Below are positions 45,812 through 54,798 of a stretch of 64,000 nucleotides of DNA, one piece after another. Numbering within the stretch: position 1 is the first letter of the stretch; every line of letters starts with the position of its first letter. The translations under genes were made by a program, and so were the position numbers. The notes beneath the pieces are model-generated. The model did not search any database. It worked only from the letters and a program-made list of their open reading frames with translations, and was not told where the DNA came from. The DNA is from Xylophilus sp. GOD-11R (GTDB lineage: Bacteria; Pseudomonadota; Gammaproteobacteria; Burkholderiales; Burkholderiaceae_C), in NCBI RefSeq assembly GCF_033546935.1, contig NZ_CP137854.1, forward strand, positions 3,224,001-3,288,000, read 5' to 3'.

Positions 45812-45876
45812 CCAGCGCGCCGATGCCCGCCGCGCGCTTTTCCCGATCAACCAACTCTATCCACGAGGTCCGAAAA

Positions 45877-46854
45877 ATGAACATCTTCGTCGCAGGCCAC
45901 CAGGGCATGGTGGGCAAGGCGATCACCCAACGCCTGCAGGATCAGGGCCACGAGGTGCTGACACGCACCCGGGCCCAGCTCGACCTGACCGACCAGACGG
46001 CGGTGCGCCGTTTCCTGTCGCAGCAGCACATCGACGAGGTCTACGTGGCCGCCGGCAAGGTTGGCGGCATCCACGCCAACAGCCAGTACCCGGCCGAGTT
46101 CCTCTACGACAACCTGGCGATCGCCTCCAACCTGATCCACGGCTCCTTCGTCGCCGGCATCCGGCGCCTGCTCTACCTCGGCTCGAGCTGCATCTACCCA
46201 CGCATGGCCGCGCAGCCGATGCGCGAGGAAGCGCTGCTCAGCGGCACGCTCGAGTCCACCAACGAGCCCTACGCCATCGCCAAGATCGCCGGCATCAAGC
46301 TCTGCGAGACCTACAACCGCCAGTACGGCCATTCGCACGGCATCGACTTCCGCTCGGTCATGCCGACCAACCTCTACGGCCCGGGCGACAACTACCACCC
46401 GGAAAACAGCCATGTGCTGCCGGCCCTGCTGCAGCGCTTCCACGATGCCAAGACCCTCGGCTGGCCCGAGGTGCAGGTGTGGGGCAGCGGCAAGGCCCGG
46501 CGCGAATTCCTGTACGTGGAAGACCTGGCCGACGGCTGCCTGCATGTCATGAACATGGACAAGCGCAGCTACGACGCCAACGTCGAGCCCACCAACAGCC
46601 ACATCAACATCGGCACCGGCCAGGAGGTGTCGATCGAAGACCTGGCGGCCCTGATCTGCACGGTCGTGGGCTACACGGGCGAGATCCGTTTCGATGCGAG
46701 CAGGCCCGACGGCACGCCGCGCAAATTGCTCGATGTTTCCCGCCTCGACCGCATGGGCTGGAAGCACCGGGTTCCGCTGGTGGAGGGCGTCTACCGCACC
46801 TACGCCGATTTCCTCAACGCAGTTCCACGCAACAGGCAGGCTCACTATGGCTAA
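45877..46854 (+). CDS. fcl: GDP-L-fucose synthase
   Basis: 325 residues; NAD(P)-dependent epimerase/reductase with VAGHQGMVG near the N-terminus, the family-specific [20 protein letters not shown] and catalytic Tyr/Lys in [10 protein letters not shown]. It converts GDP-4-keto-6-deoxymannose to GDP-L-fucose using NADPH. It overlaps gmd by 8 bp. The order fcl then gmd is the reverse of the colanic acid cluster. Confidence 0.93.
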   Translation: MNIFVAGHQGMVGKAITQRLQDQGHEVLTRTRAQLDLTDQTAVRRFLSQQHIDEVYVAAGKVGGIHANSQYPAEFLYDNLAIASNLIHGSFVAGIRRLLYLGSSCIYPRMAAQPMREEALLSGTLESTNEPYAIAKIAGIKLCETYNRQYGHSHGIDFRSVMPTNLYGPGDNYHPENSHVLPALLQRFHDAKTLGWPEVQVWGSGKARREFLYVEDLADGCLHVMNMDKRSYDANVEPTNSHINIGTGQEVSIEDLAALICTVVGYTGEIRFDASRPDGTPRKLLDVSRLDRMGWKHRVPLVEGVYRTYADFLNAVPRNRQAHYG

Positions 46855-47974
46855 ACGCGCACTCATCACGGGCATCACCGGTCAGGACGGCTCCTACCTG
46901 GCCGAATTGCTCATCGAAAAGGGCTACGAGGTACACGGCATCAAGCGCCGCTCCTCGCAGTTCAACACCGGGCGGATCGACCACCTCTACAAGAACCCGC
47001 ACGACGTGTCGCCCACGCCGGGCCTGTCGCTGCACTACGGCGACCTGTCGGACGGCAGCAACCTCACCCGCATCGTGCAGGAAGTGCAGCCCGACGAGAT
47101 CTACAACCTCGGCGCGCAGAGCCATGTGGCGGTGAGCTTCGAAAGCCCCGAATACACCGCCGACGTCGACGCCATCGGCACGCTGCGGCTCCTGGAGGCC
47201 ATGCGCCTGCTCGGCCTGAAGGACAAGACCCGCTTCTACCAGGCCAGCACCAGCGAGCTCTACGGCCTGATCCAGAGCCCGCGCCAGAGCGAGACCACGC
47301 CCTTCTATCCGCGCAGCCCCTATGGCGTGGCCAAGCTCTACGCCTACTGGATCACCAAGAACTACCGCGAGGCCTACGGCTTCTACGCCTGCAACGGGAT
47401 CCTGTTCAACCACGAGAGCCCGCGCCGCGGCGAAACCTTCGTCACCCGCAAGATCACCCGCGGCCTGGCCAACGTGGCGCAGGGGCTGGAGAACTGCCTC
47501 TACCTGGGCAACATGTCCGCGCTGCGCGACTGGGGCCACGCCAAGGACTACGTGCGCATGCAATGGATGATGCTGCAGCGCGAACAGCCGGTCGACTACG
47601 TCATCGCTTCCGGCATCCAGTACAGCATCCGCGAGTTCGTCATGAAGACCGCCCGCCAGCTGGGCATGGTCATCAGCTTCGAAGGCGACGGCCTCGACGA
47701 GATCGCCGTCGTGGAATCGGTATTCGGCGACGACGCGCCGGCGGTGTGCCCGGGCGACGTGGTGGTGCGGGTCGACCCGCGCTACTTCCGCCCCGCCGAA
47801 GTCGAATCGCTGCTCGGCGACCCGACCAAGGCCACCACCGAGCTCGGATGGCTGCCCGAGATCACCCTCGACCAGATGGTCGAGGAAATGGTGCGCTGCG
47901 ACCTGGACCTGGCCAAGCGCAACGCGCTGCTGCGGGTTCACGGCTACGAAGTGCCGGCAAGCATCCAGGCGTGA
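46847..47974 (+). CDS. gmd: GDP-mannose 4,6-dehydratase
   Basis: 375 residues, full length. [18 protein letters not shown] at the N-terminus (Rossmann loop), QASTSELYG and [10 protein letters not shown] with catalytic Ser/Glu/Tyr/Lys, and [15 protein letters not shown]. It makes GDP-4-keto-6-deoxy-D-mannose from GDP-mannose, feeding the fucose synthase encoded upstream; GDP-mannose would come from ManC at 54799. Confidence 0.95.
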   Translation: MAKRALITGITGQDGSYLAELLIEKGYEVHGIKRRSSQFNTGRIDHLYKNPHDVSPTPGLSLHYGDLSDGSNLTRIVQEVQPDEIYNLGAQSHVAVSFESPEYTADVDAIGTLRLLEAMRLLGLKDKTRFYQASTSELYGLIQSPRQSETTPFYPRSPYGVAKLYAYWITKNYREAYGFYACNGILFNHESPRRGETFVTRKITRGLANVAQGLENCLYLGNMSALRDWGHAKDYVRMQWMMLQREQPVDYVIASGIQYSIREFVMKTARQLGMVISFEGDGLDEIAVVESVFGDDAPAVCPGDVVVRVDPRYFRPAEVESLLGDPTKATTELGWLPEITLDQMVEEMVRCDLDLAKRNALLRVHGYEVPASIQA

Positions 47975-48002
47975 GCCGGCAGCCGACAACCAGGACAACA
48001 TC

Positions 48003-49298
48003 GTGAGAGCACTCTGCTTCTGGTTCGGCGCGGCGAGCGCGATGCTCGCCGCGCTGGTCGATCCGGTACGCGGCTATCAGATCGTTTTCCTGGTGGCGCT
48101 GTCGCAGGTCCTGCTCGTGGCGCAGTCGCGCGGGAACATCTTCCTGCTGATCCACTACGTCGCGATCCTCATCTACTTCTCGCTGGCGCCTGCCGCGCAG
48201 ATCGTCACCGACACCTCCTTCTGGAACGTCGGCCTGCTCGACATCGCCTCTCACCAGCAGGCGCTGACCATCCTGCTGGCCTACCTGGTCGGCGTGGAAC
48301 TGGCCGCGCTGCTCACCCTGCAGCCGGCGACGCAGGCACCCGCGCCGGTCCGCGCGCAGCCGCTGGACAACACCGCCATCGCGCTGATCACACTGGCCAC
48401 GCTGGTGGCCTTCGGCCTGCTGTTCGTGAAGCCTTCGCTCAACTTCGTCGCCCGGGGCGTCGTCGGCGACGAGGACAGCCGGCCGATCGAACTGGTGTTC
48501 TTCTCGGCCCTGCCCAAGACCGTGGTGCTGGTCGGCTTCGTGGCCCTGGCGATCAATGCGCTGCACCAGCGCACCTGGCAGGCGATCGGCGCCGCCCTGG
48601 TGCTGGCTGCCGCTGCCGCTGCCGCCGGCAACCCGGTCAACACCGCCCGCCAGATCATGTTGATCGGCCTGCTGCCGCTGGTCATCTACCTGCTCGGCTG
48701 GCGCCACCAGCTGCTGCTGGCAGGGCTCATCTTCGGCGCGGTCGCGGGCATCGGGCCGGTGCTCAACTTCTTCTCGCGCGACGGGCTCTACGGCGTCGAC
48801 ATCGCGGCCTTTCCCACCGGGCCGGACTTCGACGCGATGTTCATCGTGGCCGGCCTGCTGGAGCGCGCGCCGGACGTGGACTGGGGCTATGGCCGCTACC
48901 TGCTGTCGGCGCTGTCGTTCATGCTGCCGCGCGACTTGAAGCTGTTCCCGGATTTCGACCCGCTGCTCTGGTCGGCCGTCGGCGCCAACTTCTCGCAGTC
49001 CAACGTGTCGCTGCCGCCCTTCGTCACCGCCTTCCTCGACTTCGGCCTGGCCGGCTCGCTGCTGCTGGGCCTGGCCATCGGCAAGGTGTTCCAGCGGGTG
49101 GAGCGCGCCCTGTACGCGGGCTCGCCCACGCCGGTGGTGATCCTCGGCGCGCTGGTGCTGTGCTCGGCCTATATCCCCTTTCTTCGCGGACCCATCATGG
49201 GCTGGGGTCCGTTCGCCACGTCCGGGATCCTGGCCGCGCTGCTCATCGGCCGCCTCGCCATGCCCGCCGCACGCCCCCACGTCCGCAACCTCACCTAG
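48003..49298 (+). CDS. Polytopic membrane protein, probable Wzy-type EPS polymerase
   Basis: 431 residues, GTG start preceded by AGGA. About 10-12 hydrophobic segments with a large periplasmic loop (about residues 255-345), the usual layout of O-antigen/EPS polymerases, which are too divergent to name by motif. Position inside the Wzx/Wza/Wzc operon supports a polymerase that joins lipid-linked repeats in the periplasm. An O-antigen ligase-like protein is the alternative. Confidence 0.7.
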   Translation: MRALCFWFGAASAMLAALVDPVRGYQIVFLVALSQVLLVAQSRGNIFLLIHYVAILIYFSLAPAAQIVTDTSFWNVGLLDIASHQQALTILLAYLVGVELAALLTLQPATQAPAPVRAQPLDNTAIALITLATLVAFGLLFVKPSLNFVARGVVGDEDSRPIELVFFSALPKTVVLVGFVALAINALHQRTWQAIGAALVLAAAAAAAGNPVNTARQIMLIGLLPLVIYLLGWRHQLLLAGLIFGAVAGIGPVLNFFSRDGLYGVDIAAFPTGPDFDAMFIVAGLLERAPDVDWGYGRYLLSALSFMLPRDLKLFPDFDPLLWSAVGANFSQSNVSLPPFVTAFLDFGLAGSLLLGLAIGKVFQRVERALYAGSPTPVVILGALVLCSAYIPFLRGPIMGWGPFATSGILAALLIGRLAMPAARPHVRNLT

Positions 49299-49301
49299 AC
49301 C

Positions 49302-50351
49302 ATGGCCGCCTACCTGTTCTTCGACACCGTCCGCCTGAACCCCGCGACCGGCGGCGTGCTCAATGTCTCGGCGATGCTGCTGAGCCACATGCGCGCCTCG
49401 GGCGGCCAGCACCGCGTCGAGCCGGTGAGCGAGCGGTTCCCCCGTCTCTACCGATTGTTCGACCGGCTGCGCTTGAGCCGCTTCATCCTCGACACGCTGC
49501 TCTACAACTACCAGCTGCTGCGCTCGGCACTGCTGCGCGAGCAGGTGCTGTGCGTGTTCCCCAACTACTTCCTGCCGCAGGCGGCCTTCGGCCGGCACGC
49601 CGACTCGATCGTCATCGTCCACGATCTGCAATACAAGTATTTCCCCGCCTACTTCGGCCCGCGAAAGGTGCGTTGGCTCGACTGGTGCCTGAAGCGCATC
49701 GCCCGCAGCGCCTCCAACGTGGTGTTCATCAGCGAGAGCAGCCAGAAGGACTTCGCCAAGTTCTTCGGCCCCTGCGCCCGCTCCACCGTCATCCTCAACC
49801 CGGTCGATGCCGGTGTGGCCGCGCCGGCATCGAGCGACGAGAAGCCCGAGCGCTTCCTGATCGCCGCCTACCACTACTACCCGCACAAGAACTTCGCCGG
49901 CGTGCTGCGGCTGTTCCGTGCGATGCGCGAGCGCGGCCTGGTCGACACGCTGCATGTCACCGGCGACGGCGCGGCCAAGGTCGAACAGATCATCCGGCAG
50001 CACGCCCCGGAGCTGCGCGCGCAGATCGTGCTGCGCGGCAAGGTCGAGCGGCGGGTGCTGGTCGACCTGTTCCGCCGCTCGGTGGCCTTTGTCTCCATGT
50101 CCACCTTCGAGGGCTTCAACCTGTCGGCGGCCGAGGCGGCCACGCTGGGCGTGCCGGTGCTGCTGTCGGACATCCCGGTGCACGAGGAGCTGTTCGCCGA
50201 ATACGGCTGCCTGGTCGACGCCGAGCGGCCCGACCTGGCGCGCATCGAGCAGTACCTGCAGTCGCACCGCCGGCAGCGGCCGCAATGGGCGCACGCCGCG
50301 CGCTGCAAGCCGGCGACCGTCGCCGCCCATTACCTGACGCTGAAGGCCTGA
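49302..50351 (+). CDS. GT4-family glycosyltransferase
   Basis: 349 residues. GT-B fold with C-terminal glycosyl transferase group 1 domain: FLIAAYHYYPHKNF, then STFEGFNLSAAEAATLGVPV containing the E-x7-E nucleotide-sugar site. No membrane segment. It adds one sugar of the repeat unit, retaining mechanism by family. Donor and acceptor are unknown. Confidence 0.85.
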   Translation: MAAYLFFDTVRLNPATGGVLNVSAMLLSHMRASGGQHRVEPVSERFPRLYRLFDRLRLSRFILDTLLYNYQLLRSALLREQVLCVFPNYFLPQAAFGRHADSIVIVHDLQYKYFPAYFGPRKVRWLDWCLKRIARSASNVVFISESSQKDFAKFFGPCARSTVILNPVDAGVAAPASSDEKPERFLIAAYHYYPHKNFAGVLRLFRAMRERGLVDTLHVTGDGAAKVEQIIRQHAPELRAQIVLRGKVERRVLVDLFRRSVAFVSMSTFEGFNLSAAEAATLGVPVLLSDIPVHEELFAEYGCLVDAERPDLARIEQYLQSHRRQRPQWAHAARCKPATVAAHYLTLKA

Positions 50352-50356
50352 TCGCC

Positions 50357-51337
50357 ATGAACGCTTCGCTCGTCCCCACCATTTCGACCTTCGCCCGGAT
50401 CCTCGGCGTGCTGGGCCTGGCGTGGCTGCTGGCGGGGCCGGCGGCCGCAGCCGAGCCGGCCCGCAACCCGGCCTTCGGCGTGATGATCCATTACCTGCCC
50501 GGCCGCGGCGAGGTGCGCCCCTGGCTCAAGCCCGAGGTGGAGGGCCTGGCCAACGCGCTGGCCGAGATGCGCGCGAGCTACCTCATCGTCACGCTCGGCC
50601 AGAACAACGGCCAGTACATCGCGCCCAACGCGTCGATGGTGGCGCTCTGCCCCAAGGCCATGGTCAACGAGCCCCGGCAGGACCTGCCGCTGGAACTCGG
50701 CCGCGCCCTCGCCGCCCGGGGCATCGGCCTGATGCTCTACCTGCCGTTTCGCGCGCCGCAGGCCGACCGCTACCTGATGGACTGCCTCGGCGATGTCGAC
50801 GAGCAGAGCGCCACCTCCGCCGGCTTCATCCGCAACTGGTCCAAGGTGATCGGTTACTGGTCCGCCCACTACGGCCCGCTGCTCAAGGGCTGGTGGTTCG
50901 ACGGCGTCTACAACACCAGCGGCATGTCCGGCGAGGACTGGCGCACCCTGTGCGCTGCCGCCAACCGCGGCGGCCGCGACCGGCTGCTCGCCTTCAATTC
51001 CGGCGAAGGCCTCCAGCGCTTCCAGACGCGCAGCGCGCCCTGCCAGAACCTGGCCGCCGGCGAACTGCTCGACGTGCCCGCCGGCCTGCGCGCCGCCGAT
51101 GCGGCCCCGCGCTTCCATGTAGCCACCCCGCTGGCCCAGACCTGGGGCCGGCCCGGCCCGGCGCGCTGGAGCAGCGCCGAGATCCGCCAGCGCATCGCCG
51201 ACGCCCGTGCGGCCAACGGCCTCTTCACCCTCGACATCCCCCTCCCCCGCGATCTGCAGATCGCCCCGGAACAGGTCGCCCTGGTCCGGTCGGCGACCGG
51301 CACCCCAGAAGCGTCACACAAGGAAGCCCGGCAATGA
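50357..51337 (+). CDS. Secreted GH29/alpha-L-fucosidase-like TIM-barrel protein
   Basis: 326 residues. A signal peptide (LGLAWLLAGPAAAAEP) predicts a periplasmic protein. FGVMIHYLPG, SYLIVTLGQNNG and KGWWFDGVY (D182 at the position of the fucosidase nucleophile) resemble GH29 fucosidases, though identity looks low and the protein is shorter than most. Located in a GDP-fucose-making EPS operon, it may trim or process fucosylated chains. Function is inferred from the motif and context. Confidence 0.6.
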   Translation: MNASLVPTISTFARILGVLGLAWLLAGPAAAAEPARNPAFGVMIHYLPGRGEVRPWLKPEVEGLANALAEMRASYLIVTLGQNNGQYIAPNASMVALCPKAMVNEPRQDLPLELGRALAARGIGLMLYLPFRAPQADRYLMDCLGDVDEQSATSAGFIRNWSKVIGYWSAHYGPLLKGWWFDGVYNTSGMSGEDWRTLCAAANRGGRDRLLAFNSGEGLQRFQTRSAPCQNLAAGELLDVPAGLRAADAAPRFHVATPLAQTWGRPGPARWSSAEIRQRIADARAANGLFTLDIPLPRDLQIAPEQVALVRSATGTPEASHKEARQ

Positions 51338-52230
51338 GCAGCAAGATTCCCTTCATCGTGGTGGAAAACCGCGAGAACGAAACCCTGACCGCCTGCAAGC
51401 TCTCGGCCAAGCTGGCCGACGAATCGCTGGCCGTGCTCTCCAGCACCACGGTGGGTGCCGCCTACGCCGCGCTGTCGGCCGCCTACGTGCACATGTCGAG
51501 CAACTCGCCGGCGTTCGAGCTGATCTGCTTTCGGCGCTACTTCCTATTGCAGCTCCATCTCGACGCCCACCCCGAGATCGACCGCTTCGTGCTCATCGAC
51601 AGCGACGTGCTGCTGTTTCCCGGCGTCGGCACCTATTTCGAACGCCTGGCCGCGCTCTCGGCCTTCGCCGGCTCGGCCGTCATCGCACGCGGCTGGAACC
51701 CGCGCCAGATCTCGCCGCACGTCAGCCTGTGGAGCCGCGACAGCCTGGCGAGCTTCCTGGCCTACGTGCTGCAGACCTACACCAGCGCCGAGGGCCTGGC
51801 GAAGCTGCGCGCCATCGAGGCCGAGTTCCAGCGCGAAGGCCGGCGCGGCGGCATCTCCGACATGACCCTGCTCTACCTCTGGGCCGAGGCCATGGGCCAC
51901 GTGCGCCCCTGCAACCAGATCACCCGCTTCGGGGTGGTCGACCACAACATCAACATCTCCGACAACCACGCCGAGTCGGAGTTCGTGATGCGCGGCGGCG
52001 CCAAGAAGCTCACCTACATCAACGGCCAGCCCTACCTCACCACCGTGCGCGGCGACACCGTGAAGGCGCTCGCCCTGCACTTTCAGGGCAAGGGCAAGAT
52101 CATCATGAAAGACGCCCTGATGGCGCGGCAGATGCGGGTGATCCTGATCTCGTACGCGCTGCTGATGGCCCGCCACGTGCGCGACCGCCTCTTCATCCTG
52201 AAGACGATCACGCTGAGGCCGCAGCGATGA
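51334..52230 (+). CDS. GT-A-type glycosyltransferase-like protein
   Basis: 298 residues. A DxD motif appears in RFVLIDSDVLLF (D89, D91) after a helical N-terminal region, and AEAMGHVRPCNQITRFGVVDHN follows; the pattern fits a GT-A nucleotidyl-sugar transferase fold. No signal peptide. Overlaps both neighbours by 4 bp. I do not recognise a specific family, so the role as EPS glycosyltransferase rests on the motif and position. Confidence 0.6.
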   Translation: MSSKIPFIVVENRENETLTACKLSAKLADESLAVLSSTTVGAAYAALSAAYVHMSSNSPAFELICFRRYFLLQLHLDAHPEIDRFVLIDSDVLLFPGVGTYFERLAALSAFAGSAVIARGWNPRQISPHVSLWSRDSLASFLAYVLQTYTSAEGLAKLRAIEAEFQREGRRGGISDMTLLYLWAEAMGHVRPCNQITRFGVVDHNINISDNHAESEFVMRGGAKKLTYINGQPYLTTVRGDTVKALALHFQGKGKIIMKDALMARQMRVILISYALLMARHVRDRLFILKTITLRPQR

Positions 52231-53471
52231 GCAGCCGCCTGTCGCAGCGTTTCCCGCTGTCGCTCGTGATCCGCAGTTCCGGCTCGTGGGCGCTGGCCTC
52301 GCGCATGTATGTGTACCTGTCGGGCTTCGTCGCGGTGTTCCTGCTGTCGGCGAACGTGCCGGCCGCGCAGTTCGGCGAGTATTCGATCTACCAGTCGGCC
52401 CTGGAGCTCGGGCTCATCGTCGGCACGCTGGGCAGCTCCATCGTGTTCGCCAAGCACGCGACCATGGTGCCGCCCACGGTTTACAGCGGCGATGTCTGGC
52501 GCACCCTGTCCATCGGCGTGCCGATCGCGGGCCTGCTGATCGGCGCCATGCTCTTCGCCCAGGGCCTGCAGCCGCTGTCGCAGAGCACCGCCTGCATCCT
52601 GCTGTCGCTGGTCTTCTTCGCCTTCAACACGCTGCGCCTGGCCTGGCGGCGCGGCCGGGGCGAGGCCGGCCTGCTCAACCTCGAGGCGGGGCTGCGCGCC
52701 ACCATGCTGATCTCCGGCATCGTGGTCTGCCTCCTGCGCCACGAAGTGCTGACCGTGACCTACCTGCTGCAGGTGAACCTGCTGTCCATCGTGGCCGTGA
52801 CCATCGTGCTGCTGCTCACCGACACGCGCGGCACGCCGCCGCCGCCCGGGGCCGCCGCGCTCGGCATGCACACGCAGGTGGCGGCCACCGGCTATTCGCT
52901 GATGGCTTTCGTGCTGCGCAAGGCCGACCTGCTGATCGTGGCCTTCTTCATGCCGCTGGCCTACGTCGGCGCATTCAAGCTGGCCTTCCTGCTGGCCGAG
53001 GCACCGTCGCAGTTCGTCATCGCCTATCTCTACACCCATACGCCGGCGATGCTGGCGGCCCGCAAGGGTGGAACCCACGGCCGGCTGCCGCTGGCACGCA
53101 AGAGCCTGATGCTGGGTCTGGCCCTTTTCGCCGGGCTGGCGCTCTTCCTGCAGGTCTTCGGCCCGCTGCTGAAGTTCGGCGACGAGGCCCGCTCGATCCT
53201 GCTGTGCCTGCTGCCGTATTTCCTGCTGCGCACCTACACCGTCCACCACGAAATATTGCTGCAGCTCAACACCCGGCTGCGGCTGCTGGGCGCGTGGACG
53301 CTGGTGGAAGTGTTCACCAGACTGCTGTCGTACGCGGCGGTGCTGTGGGCCTTCCCGGAGAAGCCGCACTACGTCTTCTTCATCGCCACGATCTTCGAAT
53401 TCGTCTCCTACGAACTTCGCGCCAGGAGCGTGCTGGGCTTTCTGCCCTGCACGCGCCTCTGGCGAAGGTAG
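52227..53471 (+). CDS. wzx: Wzx-like polysaccharide flippase
   Basis: 414 residues with about 10-12 membrane helices and the MATE/polysaccharide transporter N-terminus (YVYLSGFVAVFLLSANVPAAQFG). It would flip undecaprenyl-linked repeats across the inner membrane for the polymerase. Rated as Wzx on topology and position, as these proteins share little sequence. Confidence 0.78.
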   Translation: MSSRLSQRFPLSLVIRSSGSWALASRMYVYLSGFVAVFLLSANVPAAQFGEYSIYQSALELGLIVGTLGSSIVFAKHATMVPPTVYSGDVWRTLSIGVPIAGLLIGAMLFAQGLQPLSQSTACILLSLVFFAFNTLRLAWRRGRGEAGLLNLEAGLRATMLISGIVVCLLRHEVLTVTYLLQVNLLSIVAVTIVLLLTDTRGTPPPPGAAALGMHTQVAATGYSLMAFVLRKADLLIVAFFMPLAYVGAFKLAFLLAEAPSQFVIAYLYTHTPAMLAARKGGTHGRLPLARKSLMLGLALFAGLALFLQVFGPLLKFGDEARSILLCLLPYFLLRTYTVHHEILLQLNTRLRLLGAWTLVEVFTRLLSYAAVLWAFPEKPHYVFFIATIFEFVSYELRARSVLGFLPCTRLWRR

Positions 53472-53522
53472 GCATCAGTTTTTTCCCCAAAGAGAACGTC
53501 GGAACCTACCGAGGCAAAAACC

Positions 53523-54746
53523 ATGAAGATCCTGTTGTATTCGATGAATTTCTCGCCGGAACTCGCCGGCATCGGAAAGTATTCCGGCGAGATGGCGACC
53601 TGGTTCCACGAGCAGGGCCACGAGGTGCGCGTCATCGCCGCGCCGCCCTCGTTTCCGCACTGGAGCGTGTTCAGCGGCCACTCTCCCTGGGCCTACCGCA
53701 AGACGGTGACCAACGGCATCACCATCTACCGAACGCCCACCTGGGTGCCGGCCAAGCCGCGCGCCATCGCGCGCATGGTGCACCTGGCTTCTTTCATGAT
53801 CTCCAGCCTGCCGGTGCTGCTGGCCCAGACGCGCTGGCGGCCCGACCTGATCTTCGTGGTGGAGCCTCCGCTGTTCTGCGCGCCCGGGGTGCTGGCGTAT
53901 TCGAAGGCCATGAACATCAAGTCGTGGCTGCACATCCAGGACTACGAGGTCGACGCCGCCTTCGAGCTCGGCCTGCTGGCCAGCGCACGCGCCAAGCGCG
54001 TCGCCTACTCCATCGAGCGCTGGCTGCTCAACCGCTTCAGCCGTGTGTCGACGATCTCGGCGCAGATGGTGGACCTCGCGCTGAAGAAGGGCGCTGCCGC
54101 CGGCCGGCTGGTGCTCTGCCCCAACTGGGTCGACATCGGCTCCATCTACCCGCTGCAGGGTGCCAACCGCTACCGCCAGGAACTCGGCATCGCCGACGAC
54201 GCGGTGGTGGTGATGTATTCCGGCAGCATGGGCAAGAAGCAGGGGCTGGAGATCCTCGGCGACATGGCGCGCAGGCTCGGCCAGTCGCCGCACATCCACT
54301 TCGTGTTCTGCGGCAACGGCCCCACGCGCGCTGCGCTCAGACAGGAATGCGCCGACCTGCCCCATGTTCATTTTCTGGACCTGCAGCCGCAGGACCGGCT
54401 CAACGAGCTGCTCGGCCTGGCCGACATCCACGTGCTGCCGCAGCGCTCCGACGCCGCCGACCTGGTCATGCCCTCCAAGCTCACCGGCATGTTCGCCAGC
54501 GGCCGCGCGGTGGTTGTTACCGCGCATCCGGGCACCGAGCTGAGCAACGTGGTCAAAGGCCGGGGCGTGGTGGTGCCGCCGGGCGACGCCGAAGCGCTGT
54601 CGACCGCCGTGTTCCAGCTCGCCAACTCGGCCGACATGCGCCGCACGCTCGGCGCAGCCGGCCGTCGTTACGCCGAGACCGAGCTGCAGCGCGACACCAT
54701 CCTGAGCCGCCTCGAGGGCGAGTTCCAGCGCTGCCTGGCCGACTGA
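53523..54746 (+). CDS. WcaI-like GT4 glycosyltransferase
   Basis: 407 residues. N-terminus MKILLYSMNFSPELAGIGKYS and segments FVVEPPLFC and VMYSGSMGKKQGLE match the WcaI group of colanic acid glycosyltransferases, which contains putative fucosyltransferases. E-x7-E is not obvious, but DLVMPSKLTGMFASGRAVV is typical. Consistent with incorporation of the GDP-fucose made by gmd/fcl; donor not proven. Confidence 0.85.
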   Translation: MKILLYSMNFSPELAGIGKYSGEMATWFHEQGHEVRVIAAPPSFPHWSVFSGHSPWAYRKTVTNGITIYRTPTWVPAKPRAIARMVHLASFMISSLPVLLAQTRWRPDLIFVVEPPLFCAPGVLAYSKAMNIKSWLHIQDYEVDAAFELGLLASARAKRVAYSIERWLLNRFSRVSTISAQMVDLALKKGAAAGRLVLCPNWVDIGSIYPLQGANRYRQELGIADDAVVVMYSGSMGKKQGLEILGDMARRLGQSPHIHFVFCGNGPTRAALRQECADLPHVHFLDLQPQDRLNELLGLADIHVLPQRSDAADLVMPSKLTGMFASGRAVVVTAHPGTELSNVVKGRGVVVPPGDAEALSTAVFQLANSADMRRTLGAAGRRYAETELQRDTILSRLEGEFQRCLAD

Positions 54747-54798
54747 TCCATCCTGAGAAAACGCGTTCGACTTTCCTTCTGCTGAAAGGCTGCAAATC

